Positions 8,070 through 16,269 of a stretch of 42,354 nt of DNA are shown here, piece by piece. The notes beneath the pieces were generated by a model. The model searched no databases, was not told where the DNA came from, and saw only the letters and a program-made list of their open reading frames with translations. Position 1 is the first letter of the stretch. Each line of letters opens with the position of its first letter. The translations under genes were made by a program, and so were the position numbers. The stretch comes from Limnohabitans planktonicus II-D5 (GTDB lineage Bacteria > Pseudomonadota > Gammaproteobacteria > Burkholderiales > Burkholderiaceae_C). The DNA is taken from assembly GCF_001270065.2 (NCBI RefSeq), contig NZ_LFYT02000033.1, forward strand, positions 1-42,354, in the 5' to 3' direction.

Positions 8070-9020
8070 TCATGGGTGTTGTTGCAACAGCCACAACAAT
8101 CCACTGAGGGTAAAAAAAGAACCCACAGTGGTCACCAGCAAGGCAGCAGCGCTGATCGCACCGTGTCCGTGGCGCTGACTCAAAACAGTGTAGATGCCCA
8201 GCATGGGCAAGGCCCCTGTGAGCAATGCCGCCGAGCGCAAGGCCGGATCAGCAATGGGCACCAGCCAAGCCAGTACGGCCCACATGGCCAGGGGGTGCAG
8301 GAGTAATTTGCCGACAGCGATTTGGGACACCGTGCCCTTGAGTCCATCAGCTTTAAGACCTACCAGCGCGCCGCCAATCACAAACAAGGACAAAACCGCG
8401 CTGGCCTGTGCAAACAGGTTGATCGTGCGTCCCAGCACTGCCGGCAGGGTCCAGCCCGACCAGGAAAACACAAACCCACCAACGATGCCCCAGATCATCG
8501 GGTTCTTCACCAGGTTCGTGAGCGTTTGCCGCAGCACCTGTTTCCATTGCCCACGCTGGCCGTCTACTGAATCGGCCACAGCCAACAACACCGGGATCAT
8601 CAGCAGGTTTTCCACGATCATGTTCAGCGCCAGCGCCACACCGGCCACGGGACCAAAGCTCAACAAGATGATCGGATAGCCCACAAAACCACTGTTGGGG
8701 CACGACATACCCATGGCCATCATGCTGCTGTAGCTCAGGCTGTGCCCCAGCACCTTGCGGGCCCAAAACAGCCCCCCCAAAATCATCACCATCGAGCCCA
8801 GCGCATAAGCCAGCAAGTAGTCGGCATTGAGGATTTCGCCCAGACTGCGCTGCGACAAGGCATTGAACAGCAAAGCGGGCAAAGCGAGGTTGAGGGTGAA
8901 CTTGCCAAACACTTGCATGTCGGCCTTGGCAAACATGCCCTGGCGGGTGAACACATAACCCAGCGCTATGACCAGGTAAATCGGGCCGGTGATGCCCAAA
9001 ATTTGCAAAATGGCGTTCAT
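8070..9020 (-). CDS. AEC family transporter (auxin efflux carrier-like permease)
   Basis: A 316-residue integral membrane protein with about ten hydrophobic segments in two five-helix halves. The N-terminal half contains NLALPALLFNAL and the middle NSGFVGYPI, both characteristic of the AEC/PIN-like permease family. Bacterial members carry malate, malonate or other organic anions; the cargo here cannot be read. It starts at ATG 9020, is on the same strand as the oxygenase operon, and is separated from the ferredoxin gene by about 185 bp, so co-transcription is possible but not shown. Confidence 0.88.
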   Translation of the reverse strand: MNAILQILGITGPIYLVIALGYVFTRQGMFAKADMQVFGKFTLNLALPALLFNALSQRSLGEILNADYLLAYALGSMVMILGGLFWARKVLGHSLSYSSMMAMGMSCPNSGFVGYPIILLSFGPVAGVALALNMIVENLLMIPVLLAVADSVDGQRGQWKQVLRQTLTNLVKNPMIWGIVGGFVFSWSGWTLPAVLGRTINLFAQASAVLSLFVIGGALVGLKADGLKGTVSQIAVGKLLLHPLAMWAVLAWLVPIADPALRSAALLTGALPMLGIYTVLSQRHGHGAISAAALLVTTVGSFFTLSGLLWLLQQHP

Positions 9021-9035
9021 GGTTCAGTCAAGTCT

Positions 9036-9052
9036 GTGCTGGTGCCCAGCAC
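9036..9052. repeat. Perfect short inverted repeat upstream of the AEC gene
   Basis: GTGCTGG (9036-9042) and CCAGCAC (9046-9052) form a 7-bp stem with a 3-base loop, 16 bp upstream of the AEC start. No T-run follows on either strand, so it is more likely an operator or chance hairpin than a terminator. The rest of 9021-9205 shows nothing recognisable. Confidence 0.35.
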
Positions 9053-9205
9053 ATGCATGGGCAATGGCTGAGGGTCTGACAACGACAAGCCAGTCCCGTA
9101 TCGCTGGCGCAAGAGCAGTGGACGCAGAGGGCTTGGCGCGTAAACCGAAACAAAAAAGACGCAAAGAAGGATGAAGAAGAAGGCCATCCCCCCGGGCTTT
9201 GCGCA

Positions 9206-9514
9206 TCACAAATCCAGCACCAAGCTTGCCGTCTGACTGCGAGAGCAGCAAATCAGCATCTGGGTGTTGGCAGCTTGCTCTTCGGGGGTGAGGTAGCTGT
9301 CCCAATGGTCGGGTGTGCCCGCCACCACGTTTGTCAGGCAAGTGCCGCAGATGCCTTCCGAGCAAGAAAACGGCACGTCATGCCCGGCGTCTTGCAGCGC
9401 TTTCAAAATGGACTGGTCTTTGCTGATCTGCAAAATTTGGCCGCTCTTTTGCAACTGCACTTCAAAACGGCCATCGGCTGCGATCGGGGTTTGGGTCAGG
9501 TCTGTGGTGTTCAT
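9206..9514 (-). CDS. Stand-alone 2Fe-2S ferredoxin (VanB C-terminal domain-like)
   Basis: A 102-residue plant-type ferredoxin. Cys51, Cys56, Cys59 and Cys89 form the CX4CX2C...C cluster set (FSCSEGICGTC and ICCSRS). The sequence resembles the C-terminal ferredoxin domain of phthalate dioxygenase reductase / VanB proteins, but here there is no flavin- and NAD-binding reductase part before it. The ATG overlaps the oxygenase stop as ATGA, so it is translationally coupled and is very likely the electron donor of that oxygenase. The reductase that reduces it is not in the window. Confidence 0.9.
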   Translation of the reverse strand: MNTTDLTQTPIAADGRFEVQLQKSGQILQISKDQSILKALQDAGHDVPFSCSEGICGTCLTNVVAGTPDHWDSYLTPEEQAANTQMLICCSRSQTASLVLDL

Positions 9515-10563
9515 GCGGTGACGACGGGGGTGTTTTCCAAGGCCAGAAAACGCTCGATGATACGGCGAGACTGCACACCACCGGAGTCGATGTTGAGCAT
9601 CAAGAGTTTGCGGTCTGGCCATTGGCTGATGTTCGCTTGCTGAAGTTGCAGCATTTCCATGTCTTCGTTGAAGATGCCGCCTTGGCCCGCACGGATCTTG
9701 GCGGTCAGCTCAGCATCGTGCGGCTTGAACTGGCGTGCCATGCCCCAGTGGTACCAGTGGGAGGTCTCGGTCTCGGGGGTGATGAAGTCCACCACCACGC
9801 TGTAGGCCTTGTGTTCGGGCGCGGCGTCAAATCCGCCCTTGCCTGCCAGTGCCACGCCCACGTCGATCATGATGTGACTGGGCGGCGTGAAGCGGCAGAT
9901 TTGCCAGCGGTCCACCTTGGCCTGCGGGTCCAGACCATTGGCGCTCATGGCCATTTGCCAAAACGGTGGTGCCTGAATACCCGTCATGTGGCGCTGCAAA
10001 ACGACCTGGTCACCCGCCACCGTGGTGGTGCAAGGCGCCTCGTCGATCTCGGGCTGGCCGATGCTGTTGGCGTGCACATAGGTCTCGTGCGTCAGGTCCA
10101 TCAGGTTGTCGATCATCAATCGGTAATCGGCCTTGACGTGGTAGAGCCCACCGCCATAGGCCCAGGTGGGGTTTTCAAAAAATTCGAACACCGGCATCTT
10201 CGATTCTTCGACCTTGGAGGGGTCACCCGGCCAGACCCAGACAAAGCCATAGCGCTCAACCACGGCAAACGCTTTGATGGCCGGAAAGCCGCGCACGCGC
10301 TGGCCGGGCATCTGCACGGTTTTGCCATCCGTGCCCATTTCCAAGCCGTGGTAGCCGCACTGCAAATGGCCTTTGCACACCTTGCCCAGCGACAAGGGCG
10401 CGCCCCGGTGCGGGCAAAAATCTTCCACCGCCGCCACACGGCCGTCCGGGCCTTTGAAGAAGGCCATTTTTTCGTTGCAAATGGTGCGGCCCAGCGGCTT
10501 GTCGCCCAGGGCTTCGAGTTCGCTCAAGGCGCAGGCCACATACCAGGTATTTTTGATGAACAT
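9511..10563 (-). CDS. Rieske non-heme iron oxygenase, VanA-like (aromatic O-demethylase type)
   Basis: A 350-residue terminal oxygenase. The Rieske cluster ligands are in CPHRGAP (Cys50, His52) and CGYHG (Cys69, His72). The mononuclear iron site is in NLMDLTHETYVH (His159, His164). The length and N-terminus (MFIKNTWYVA) match vanillate O-demethylase oxygenase subunits. The likely reaction is oxidative demethylation or hydroxylation of a methoxylated aromatic acid, but VanA-like paralogues act on several substrates, so vanillate itself is not claimed. It is followed by its ferredoxin with a 4-bp overlap and preceded by the liv uptake genes, which suggests import and attack of the same compound. 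AGAGGA lies just upstream of the ATG. Confidence 0.9.
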   Translation of the reverse strand: MFIKNTWYVACALSELEALGDKPLGRTICNEKMAFFKGPDGRVAAVEDFCPHRGAPLSLGKVCKGHLQCGYHGLEMGTDGKTVQMPGQRVRGFPAIKAFAVVERYGFVWVWPGDPSKVEESKMPVFEFFENPTWAYGGGLYHVKADYRLMIDNLMDLTHETYVHANSIGQPEIDEAPCTTTVAGDQVVLQRHMTGIQAPPFWQMAMSANGLDPQAKVDRWQICRFTPPSHIMIDVGVALAGKGGFDAAPEHKAYSVVVDFITPETETSHWYHWGMARQFKPHDAELTAKIRAGQGGIFNEDMEMLQLQQANISQWPDRKLLMLNIDSGGVQSRRIIERFLALENTPVVTA

Positions 10564-10604
10564 CTTGTCCTCTCTTGTTCAAAACTCTTCTTCAAAGCGC
10601 TCGT

Positions 10605-11336
10605 TCAAAGCTTGCGGGCCACGCCCAGCAGGCTGTCCAGCAGATCTGGGTTCTCTCGCAGCGTGTCGGCATCGCTGGCGTGCACCACCCTCCCGTGGTC
10701 CAACACCACCGCGCGGTGACTGATCTTCAAAATCGCTTGCGGGTGCTGCTCCACGATGATGGCCGACAGGCCCTCTTCGCGGGTGATGCGGGCAATGGCA
10801 CGCAGCAGCTCTTCCACGATGATTGGTGCCAAGCCTTCGAGGGGCTCGTCCAGCAAGAGCAAGCGCGGGTTGAGCACCAGCGCCCGGCCTACGGCCAACA
10901 TCTGCTGCTCACCGCCCGACAACTGCGTGCCCAGATTGGTTTTGCGCTCGGCCAAACGCGGGAACAACTCGTACACGCGCTCGGGCGTCCAAGCGCGGCT
11001 GCCATGCCAATGGCGCCCAGGCCGTTGGACTGCGGTCAGGTTTTCCTGCACCGTGAGCGATTTGAAAATGTTGCGCTCTTGCGGCACCCAGCCAATCCCA
11101 GCGGCCGCCCGCTCGTGCGAAGGCAAGGTGTGCAGCGCTTGGCCGCCCAGAAAGATTTGCCCGCCGTGCTGACGCGTGGCCCCGGCCAAAGTGTCCATGA
11201 GCGTGGTTTTGCCAGTGCCGTTGCGGCCCAACAAGGCCAAGGTTTCGCCTTCGCCCAGCGACAGGCTGATGTCGTTCAGCACCACGGCTTCACCGTAACC
11301 GGCGCTCAATTGCTCGACTTGCAGCAATGTCGTCAT
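10605..11336 (-). CDS. livF: Branched-chain amino acid-type ABC transporter, ATP-binding protein LivF
   Basis: A 243-residue cytoplasmic ATPase. Walker A is GRNGTGKTT, the Q-loop lies in WVPQERNIF, the signature is LSGGEQQM and Walker B is LLLLDEP. This is the LivF subgroup of the HAAT family. With LivG, LivM, LivH and LivK it forms one importer; the attached oxygenase suggests an aromatic acid rather than an amino acid as cargo (inference). Its start lies only about 14 bp from the 134-bp repeat array, and copies of its first 18 bases occur inside that array. Confidence 0.93.
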   Translation of the reverse strand: MTTLLQVEQLSAGYGEAVVLNDISLSLGEGETLALLGRNGTGKTTLMDTLAGATRQHGGQIFLGGQALHTLPSHERAAAGIGWVPQERNIFKSLTVQENLTAVQRPGRHWHGSRAWTPERVYELFPRLAERKTNLGTQLSGGEQQMLAVGRALVLNPRLLLLDEPLEGLAPIIVEELLRAIARITREEGLSAIIVEQHPQAILKISHRAVVLDHGRVVHASDADTLRENPDLLDSLLGVARKL

Positions 11337-11350
11337 AAAAAGCCCTCATC

Positions 11351-11826
11351 TGTAGGAGCCAGCCCTGCTGGCGATTCGGGGTTTGCGGTCCGCGGTCCAT
11401 CGCTTGCAGGGCAAGCTCCTACACAAAGCAGATCAGCCATCGGCCATTGGCATTGCAGCAACGTCGTCATGCAGCAGAACCCCCTGTAGGAGCCAGCCCT
11501 GCTGGCGATTCGAGGTTTGTGGCCCGCGGTCCATCGCTTGCAGGGCAAGCTCCTACACAAAACAGATCAGCCATCGGCCCTTGGCATTTCAGCAACGTCT
11601 TCATGCAGCAGACCCCTCTGTAGGAGCCAGCCCTGCTGGCGATTCGGGGTTTGCGGTCCGCGGTCCATCGCTTGCAGGGCAAGCTCCTACACAAAACAGA
11701 TCAGCCATCGGCCCTTGGCATTTCAGCAACGTCGTCATGCAGCAGCCCCCCTCTGTAGGAGCCAGCCCTGCTGGCGATTCGAGGTTTGCGGTCCGCAGCC
11801 TATCGCTTGCAGGGCAAGCTCCTACA
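11351..11826. repeat. 134-bp tandem array of paired REP elements between livG and livF
   Basis: Four units start at 11351, 11485, 11619 and 11754 (period 134, 134 and 135); the last is partial. Each unit begins with two GTAGGAG-headed hairpins in opposite orientation: GCCAGC-CCT-GCTGGC and GCTTGC-CCT-GCAAGC. Between hairpin pairs each full unit holds TCAGCCATCGGCC, resembling the livG end (TCAGCCATGGACC), and GCAACGTCGTCAT, resembling the complement of the livF start (GCAATGTCGTCAT). The array thus arose by duplicating the livG-livF junction together with an inserted REP pair. It carries small open frames on the minus strand beginning like LivF, but these look like by-products. Confidence 0.9.
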
Positions 11827-11835
11827 TGACAGTAG

Positions 11836-12618
11836 TCAGCCATGGACCACCTCCTCGCCATGCCCCAAATACACGGCCTTGACTTGCGGGTCGGCGGCGA
11901 TCGCTTCGGGCGTGCCTTCGGTGAGCACCGCACCGTTGACCAACACGGTGATGCGGTCGGCAAATTCAAACACCAGGTCCATGTCGTGCTCGATCAGCAA
12001 GATCGACACTTCGGCGGGCAGCGCCGCCACGGTTTGCAAGAGCTCTTCGCGTTCGCCCGCAGGCACACCGGCCACCGGCTCGTCGAGCAGCAGCACCTTG
12101 GGCTCGCAGGCCAGCGCAATCGCCATCTCCAGCAAGCGGCGTTTGCCGTAGGCCAAATGCTCGGTGCGCTGGTGCATGACTTCAGTCAGGCGAAACAATT
12201 CAAGCAAAGCTTCGCAGCGCTCGACCACGGCGGTGTCTTGCCCCAGCTTTTGCCACCAACGCCCGCCCAAGCCGCGCTGCTGCGACACCACCATGGCCAG
12301 CGTTTGCAAAGGCGTCATGCTGGCAAACAGCTGGTTGATCTGAAAAGTGCGCACCATGCCTCGGCGCACCCGCAGGTGCGGCGCGAGCTGGCTGATGTCA
12401 ACGCCGAGCAACTCAATGCGGCCCGAGGTGGGCGGCAAGACGCCGGTGAACAAATTGATGAGCGTGGTCTTGCCCGCGCCGTTGGGGCCGATCAGCGCAT
12501 GGCGGGCGCCCAGACGCAGCTCCAGATTCACGTTGTCGGTGGCAGTGATGCCACCGAATTGTTTGACGAGTCCCTGGGCCTTCAAGACGACGGGTGCGTT
12601 CATCACAGCTTGATTCAT
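11836..12618 (-). CDS. livG: Branched-chain amino acid-type ABC transporter, ATP-binding protein LivG
   Basis: A 260-residue ATPase partner of LivF. Walker A is GPNGAGKTT, Walker B is VLLLDEPVAGV, and the C-terminus has the LivG-type extension after LIEHDMDLVFEFADRI. The signature region reads LAYGKRRLLEMA rather than the common LSYGQQR, a modest departure that still keeps the family pattern. The ATG at 12618 overlaps the livM stop (ATGA) with AGGTGG upstream. The stop lies about 10 bp from the repeat array that separates it from livF. Confidence 0.93.
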   Translation of the reverse strand: MNQAVMNAPVVLKAQGLVKQFGGITATDNVNLELRLGARHALIGPNGAGKTTLINLFTGVLPPTSGRIELLGVDISQLAPHLRVRRGMVRTFQINQLFASMTPLQTLAMVVSQQRGLGGRWWQKLGQDTAVVERCEALLELFRLTEVMHQRTEHLAYGKRRLLEMAIALACEPKVLLLDEPVAGVPAGEREELLQTVAALPAEVSILLIEHDMDLVFEFADRITVLVNGAVLTEGTPEAIAADPQVKAVYLGHGEEVVHG

Positions 12619-13607
12619 AGCGCACCACCTTTCTGATCCGCAGTGCGGCCAAACCACCGCCAAGGGCGAATCAAACGCTCACGCCCGACCATGACCAGCA
12701 CCACCAAAAACAGGCCGATCCAAAACGTCCAGTACTGTGGCGTGATGCCCGCGATCACGTCGTGCATGAGCTTGAACACCACCGCGCCGACCACCCCGCC
12801 ATACAGCCAACCCACACCACCGATGACCAGCATCAGCATCACGTCGGCCGAACGCTCCAAAGCAAACACATCCAGCGATGCAAAGCCCGTGGTCTGCGCC
12901 ATCAAGGCCCCTGCAGCGCCAGCCAATGCGGCGGCCACGGTGTAGACCACGGCCAGACGGTTGTGCACCGGAATGCCAATGGCCATGGCCCGCAGCGGGT
13001 TGTCGCGCACCGCCATGAGCGTGGCGCCCCAGGGCGAATGCACCCAGCGCCGCGCCAGCACAAACAAAATCAGCAACACCGTCAGCGAATACCAGGCCGC
13101 AGTCTGGCCATACAAATCAAATTCAAAACGGCCCAGCACCGGACCCATCATCACGCCCTGCAAACCGTCCGAGCCGCCCGTCAGCCAGTCCAGCTTGTTG
13201 GCCAGCTCCATCAAAATCAACGCCATGCCCAGCGTGACCATGAGCCGCGTCAGGTCGGTGCCGCGCAAGATGGTGAGCGAGCAGGCCGCGCCCAGCAGCG
13301 TGGCGCAAAAGGTGCCAAACAAGAGGCCGACCACGGGGTCGGGCATCACATGCTTGGCAAACAAGGCCGAGGCATAAGCTCCAAAACCCAAAAACGCCGC
13401 ATGGCCCAGCGACACGATGCCGGTGTAGCCCAGCACCAGATCGAGCGACACGGCGAACAAAGCGACGATGGCGACCTCGTTGACGATCAGCGCTTGGCCC
13501 GGCACCAGCAGGGGCAAGGCAAACGCCACCAGCCAAACCAAAGGCTCCCAGCCGCGCATGCGGGCAGAGGATAAAAGTTGTTGACGAGCATCCATGGGTT
13601 TGTTCAT
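12615..13607 (-). CDS. livM: Branched-chain amino acid-type ABC transporter permease LivM
   Basis: A 330-residue inner-membrane permease with about nine hydrophobic segments. The family stretch LGYTGIVSLGHAAFLGFGAYA is present, as is the coupling-loop region RDNPLRAMAIGI. The start is the ATG at 13607, one base after the livH stop, with GGAGG about eight bases upstream. It pairs with LivH to form the membrane channel. Confidence 0.93.
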   Translation of the reverse strand: MNKPMDARQQLLSSARMRGWEPLVWLVAFALPLLVPGQALIVNEVAIVALFAVSLDLVLGYTGIVSLGHAAFLGFGAYASALFAKHVMPDPVVGLLFGTFCATLLGAACSLTILRGTDLTRLMVTLGMALILMELANKLDWLTGGSDGLQGVMMGPVLGRFEFDLYGQTAAWYSLTVLLILFVLARRWVHSPWGATLMAVRDNPLRAMAIGIPVHNRLAVVYTVAAALAGAAGALMAQTTGFASLDVFALERSADVMLMLVIGGVGWLYGGVVGAVVFKLMHDVIAGITPQYWTFWIGLFLVVLVMVGRERLIRPWRWFGRTADQKGGAL

Positions 13608-13608
13608 G

Positions 13609-14475
13609 TCAGCGACCTCCCTTGCGCACAAACAGCCCTTGCGGACGCCAGATCAAAATCGCGATCATCAGCGAGTACACGATGAAGGAACCGAGCTTGG
13701 GCATGTAGTACTTGCCCGCCACATCGGCAATACCCAAGAGCAGCGCCGCCCACAACGGCCCGGTGATGGACGAGGTGCCGCCCACGGCCACCACGATCAA
13801 AAAGTACACCATGAACTTGAGCGGAAAGGTCGGGTCCAAGCCCAGCACTTCAGCGCCCAGCGCCCCGCCCAAGCCGGCCAGGCCCGAGCCCACGGCAAAG
13901 GTGGCGGCAAAGATCAAATTGACGCGGATGCCCAGCCCTGCGGCCACGCGGGCATCGTCCACACTGGCCCGCAAGCGGCTGCCAAAGCGGGTTTTGGCCA
14001 AGATGAATTGCAATCCCACGGTGAGCGCTGCGCACACCGCGATGATGAACAGGCGGTAGTGGCCCATGCCCAAGGCGCCGTCCCACAACTCGGTGCGGCC
14101 CCGCAGCCAATCGGGCAACTGCATGATCTGCTGCTGCGAGCCCATCAAATAGTCCACACTGGCCACCGACATGAAAGCCAGACCGATCGAAAACAAAACC
14201 TGATCGAGGTGGGGCTTCTTGTACATGTGCCGGTACAGCGTGCGCTCCAGCACCGCCCCCAGCAAAGCCGTGGCCACAAAGGCCAGCGGCAGGCACCACA
14301 AAAAAGGCAGCTCAAAGCGCTGCATCAGCACCACCGTGAGGTAGCCACCCGCCATGGCAAAAGCGCCATGCGCCAGGTTGATGAAGTTCATCAAGCCCAT
14401 GGTCACGGACAGGCCCACGGCCAAGATGAAGAGCAACATGCCGTAGGCGATGCCGTCGAAAAGAATGGTCAACAT
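13609..14475 (-). CDS. livH: Branched-chain amino acid-type ABC transporter permease LivH
   Basis: A 288-residue inner-membrane permease. The N-terminal GIAYGMLLFILAVGLSVTMG and the NLAHGAFAM motif are typical of LivH, and the late segment GGTSSITGPLWAALLLG matches the family. Between its start and the livK stop lie about 600 bp occupied by the 58-bp repeat array, so the operon may be attenuated there, as often happens after a highly expressed binding-protein gene. Confidence 0.93.
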   Translation of the reverse strand: MLTILFDGIAYGMLLFILAVGLSVTMGLMNFINLAHGAFAMAGGYLTVVLMQRFELPFLWCLPLAFVATALLGAVLERTLYRHMYKKPHLDQVLFSIGLAFMSVASVDYLMGSQQQIMQLPDWLRGRTELWDGALGMGHYRLFIIAVCAALTVGLQFILAKTRFGSRLRASVDDARVAAGLGIRVNLIFAATFAVGSGLAGLGGALGAEVLGLDPTFPLKFMVYFLIVVAVGGTSSITGPLWAALLLGIADVAGKYYMPKLGSFIVYSLMIAILIWRPQGLFVRKGGR

Positions 14476-14533
14476 GGTCGATTACCGGGGGTTCGCGGGG
14501 TCATTTCAAAAATCAGACAGGGGTGCACGAAAA

Positions 14534-15036
14534 ACTGGATTGCCGCGCTTCGCTCGCAATGACGGGATACAGACTCCTTGTGACACGAAGAACTGGATTG
14601 CCGCGCTTCGCTCGCAATGACGGGATAGAGCCTCCTTGTGACACGAAGAACTGGATTGCCACGCTTCGCTCGCAATGACGGGTACAGACTCCTTGTGACA
14701 CGAAGAACTGGATTGCCGCGCTTCGCTCGCAATGACGGGATAGAGCCGCCTTGTGACACGAAGAACTGGATTGCCGCGCTTCGCTCGCAATGACGGGATA
14801 GAGCCGCCTTGTGACATGAAGAACTGGATTGCCGCGCTTCGCTCGCAATGACGGGATAGAGCCTCCTTGTGACATGAAGAACTGGATTGACGCGCTTCGC
14901 TCGCAATGACGGGATACAGACTCCTTGTGACACGAAGAACTGGATTGACGCGCTTCGCTCGCATTGACGGGGCAAGCGATCGCAATGACGGGGAAATCGT
15001 CATTGCGAGGAGCGAAGCGACGTGGCAATCCAGTTC
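14534..15036. repeat. 58-bp tandem repeat array (ATTGC...GCAAT hairpin family) between livK and livH
   Basis: Eight direct units start with ACTGGATTG at 14534, 14592, 14650, 14707, 14765, 14823, 14881 and 14939, a period of 57-58 bp. A ninth copy is inverted at about 14998-15036 and faces the array. The conserved core reads ATTGCCGCGCTTCGCTCGCA plus ATGACGG; ATTGC pairs with GCAAT as a short stem. All three minus frames are open through it because 58 is not a multiple of three and stop codons are absent, so the apparent 170-residue proteins rich in ERSAAIQF are artefacts. A diverged single copy lies inside garD at 27992-28021. Confidence 0.93.
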
Positions 15037-15074
15037 ATGCAAACCACGAGCGCATCACTGCGCTCAACAGCCGT

Positions 15075-16241
15075 TTACCGACTCTTGCCCGGGTCTTTCA
15101 CGTCCTTGATGGTCGCGAATTCCTGGTTGAACAACTGCCCCCCCACCTTCTCCACCTTGCGGATGTAGATGTTGTGCACCACGTCGCGGGTTTGCGCGTC
15201 GATGAACATGGGGCCACGGGGGCTCTCAAACACTTGGCCTTTCATCGCGTCGAGCAAAGCCTCGCCGCCTGCGCCTTTACTGGCCTTGGCCGCTTCGTAG
15301 ATCACGCGCATGCCGTCATAACCGCCCACGGCCATGAAGTTGGGACGCAGGCCGTTGTTGGCCTTTTCAAAAGCCGCCACGAACTTCTTGTTCAGAGCCG
15401 AGTTGTGCGAGGCCGAATAGTGGTGCGAAGTCACCACGCCGTTGGCCACATCGCCCATGCTGTTCAAGATGTCGTCATCGGTGATGTCACCGGTGCCGAT
15501 CAGCTTGATGCCCGCCTTGTCCATGCCGCGCTCGGCAAACTGTTTCATCAAGGCCGCGCCTGCGCCCGAGGGCACGAACACATAAACCGCGTCGGGCTTC
15601 AAGTCACGCACTTTTTGCAGGAAAGGCGCGAAGTCGGGGTTGCGCATGGGCACGCGCAGGCTGTCGAGCACCTGGCCTCCGTTGAACAACAAACGGTCTT
15701 TGAAGAACTTCTCGGCGTCGATGCCGGGGCCGTAATCGGACACCAAGGTCACCACTTTCTTGATGCCGTTGTTGGGCGCCCAGTCGGCAATGGCCACGGC
15801 CGCTTGCGGCAGCGTGAAGCTGGTGCGCACGATGAAGGGCGAGGCTTGCGTGATGGCGGAGGTGGCTGCGGCCATCACCACCATGGGGGTTTTGGACTGC
15901 GTGGCAATCGGAGCGGTCGCAAAGGCCAGCGGTGTCAAACCAAAGCCCGCCAGCACGCTGACTTTTTCATTGACCACCATCTCTTGCGCCAAGCGCTTGG
16001 TCACGTCAGCAGCGCTGGTGTCGTCTTTCACGATCAGCTCGACTTTTTTGCCCGCCACCATGTCCCCGTTTTGCGCGATGTACAGGCGGGCTGCAGCTTC
16101 GATCTGCTTACCGGTGGAGGCAAACGGACCGGTCATGGGCAAGATCAGGCCGATCTTGAATTTGTCTTGCGCCATCGCCGTGGAGGCGGTCATGGCCAGG
16201 GTCGCGCAAGCGATGGCGCTCAAAAATTGACGTTTGTGCAT
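15075..16241 (-). CDS. livK: Periplasmic substrate-binding protein of the liv-type ABC transporter
   Basis: A 388-residue binding protein of the Leu/Ile/Val (type I periplasmic) family. The first 24 residues (MHKRQFLSAIACATLAM onward, ending STAMAQ) form a clear signal peptide. The mature start DKFKIGLILPMTGPFASTG is the family opening. The ATG at 16241 is chosen for the signal peptide and AGGAG upstream; the open frame to 16655 is spurious. Members linked to VanA-like oxygenases often bind aromatic acids, so the gene symbol reflects family and not cargo. It follows the gntR gene by 28 bp. Confidence 0.92.
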   Translation of the reverse strand: MHKRQFLSAIACATLAMTASTAMAQDKFKIGLILPMTGPFASTGKQIEAAARLYIAQNGDMVAGKKVELIVKDDTSAADVTKRLAQEMVVNEKVSVLAGFGLTPLAFATAPIATQSKTPMVVMAAATSAITQASPFIVRTSFTLPQAAVAIADWAPNNGIKKVVTLVSDYGPGIDAEKFFKDRLLFNGGQVLDSLRVPMRNPDFAPFLQKVRDLKPDAVYVFVPSGAGAALMKQFAERGMDKAGIKLIGTGDITDDDILNSMGDVANGVVTSHHYSASHNSALNKKFVAAFEKANNGLRPNFMAVGGYDGMRVIYEAAKASKGAGGEALLDAMKGQVFESPRGPMFIDAQTRDVVHNIYIRKVEKVGGQLFNQEFATIKDVKDPGKSR

Positions 16242-16269
16242 GCTCTGTCTCCTCGTTAAAAATCTGAAT

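Noticed and set aside
11351..11826. CRISPR-like periodic array or an array of small genes
   Set aside because: The whole 134-bp unit is repeated, including the parts between hairpins. The small frames arise from copies of the livF start read through the palindromes.
14534..15036. CRISPR-like periodic array (58-bp period)
   Set aside because: The segments between the conserved cores are themselves nearly identical, so there are no unique spacers, and no cas gene is present.
14469..15042. Three overlapping 168-178 residue minus-strand frames rich in ERSAAIQF and SLRAKRGNP
   Set aside because: They are three readings of the same 58-bp repeat; such peptides are well-known false gene calls from this repeat type.
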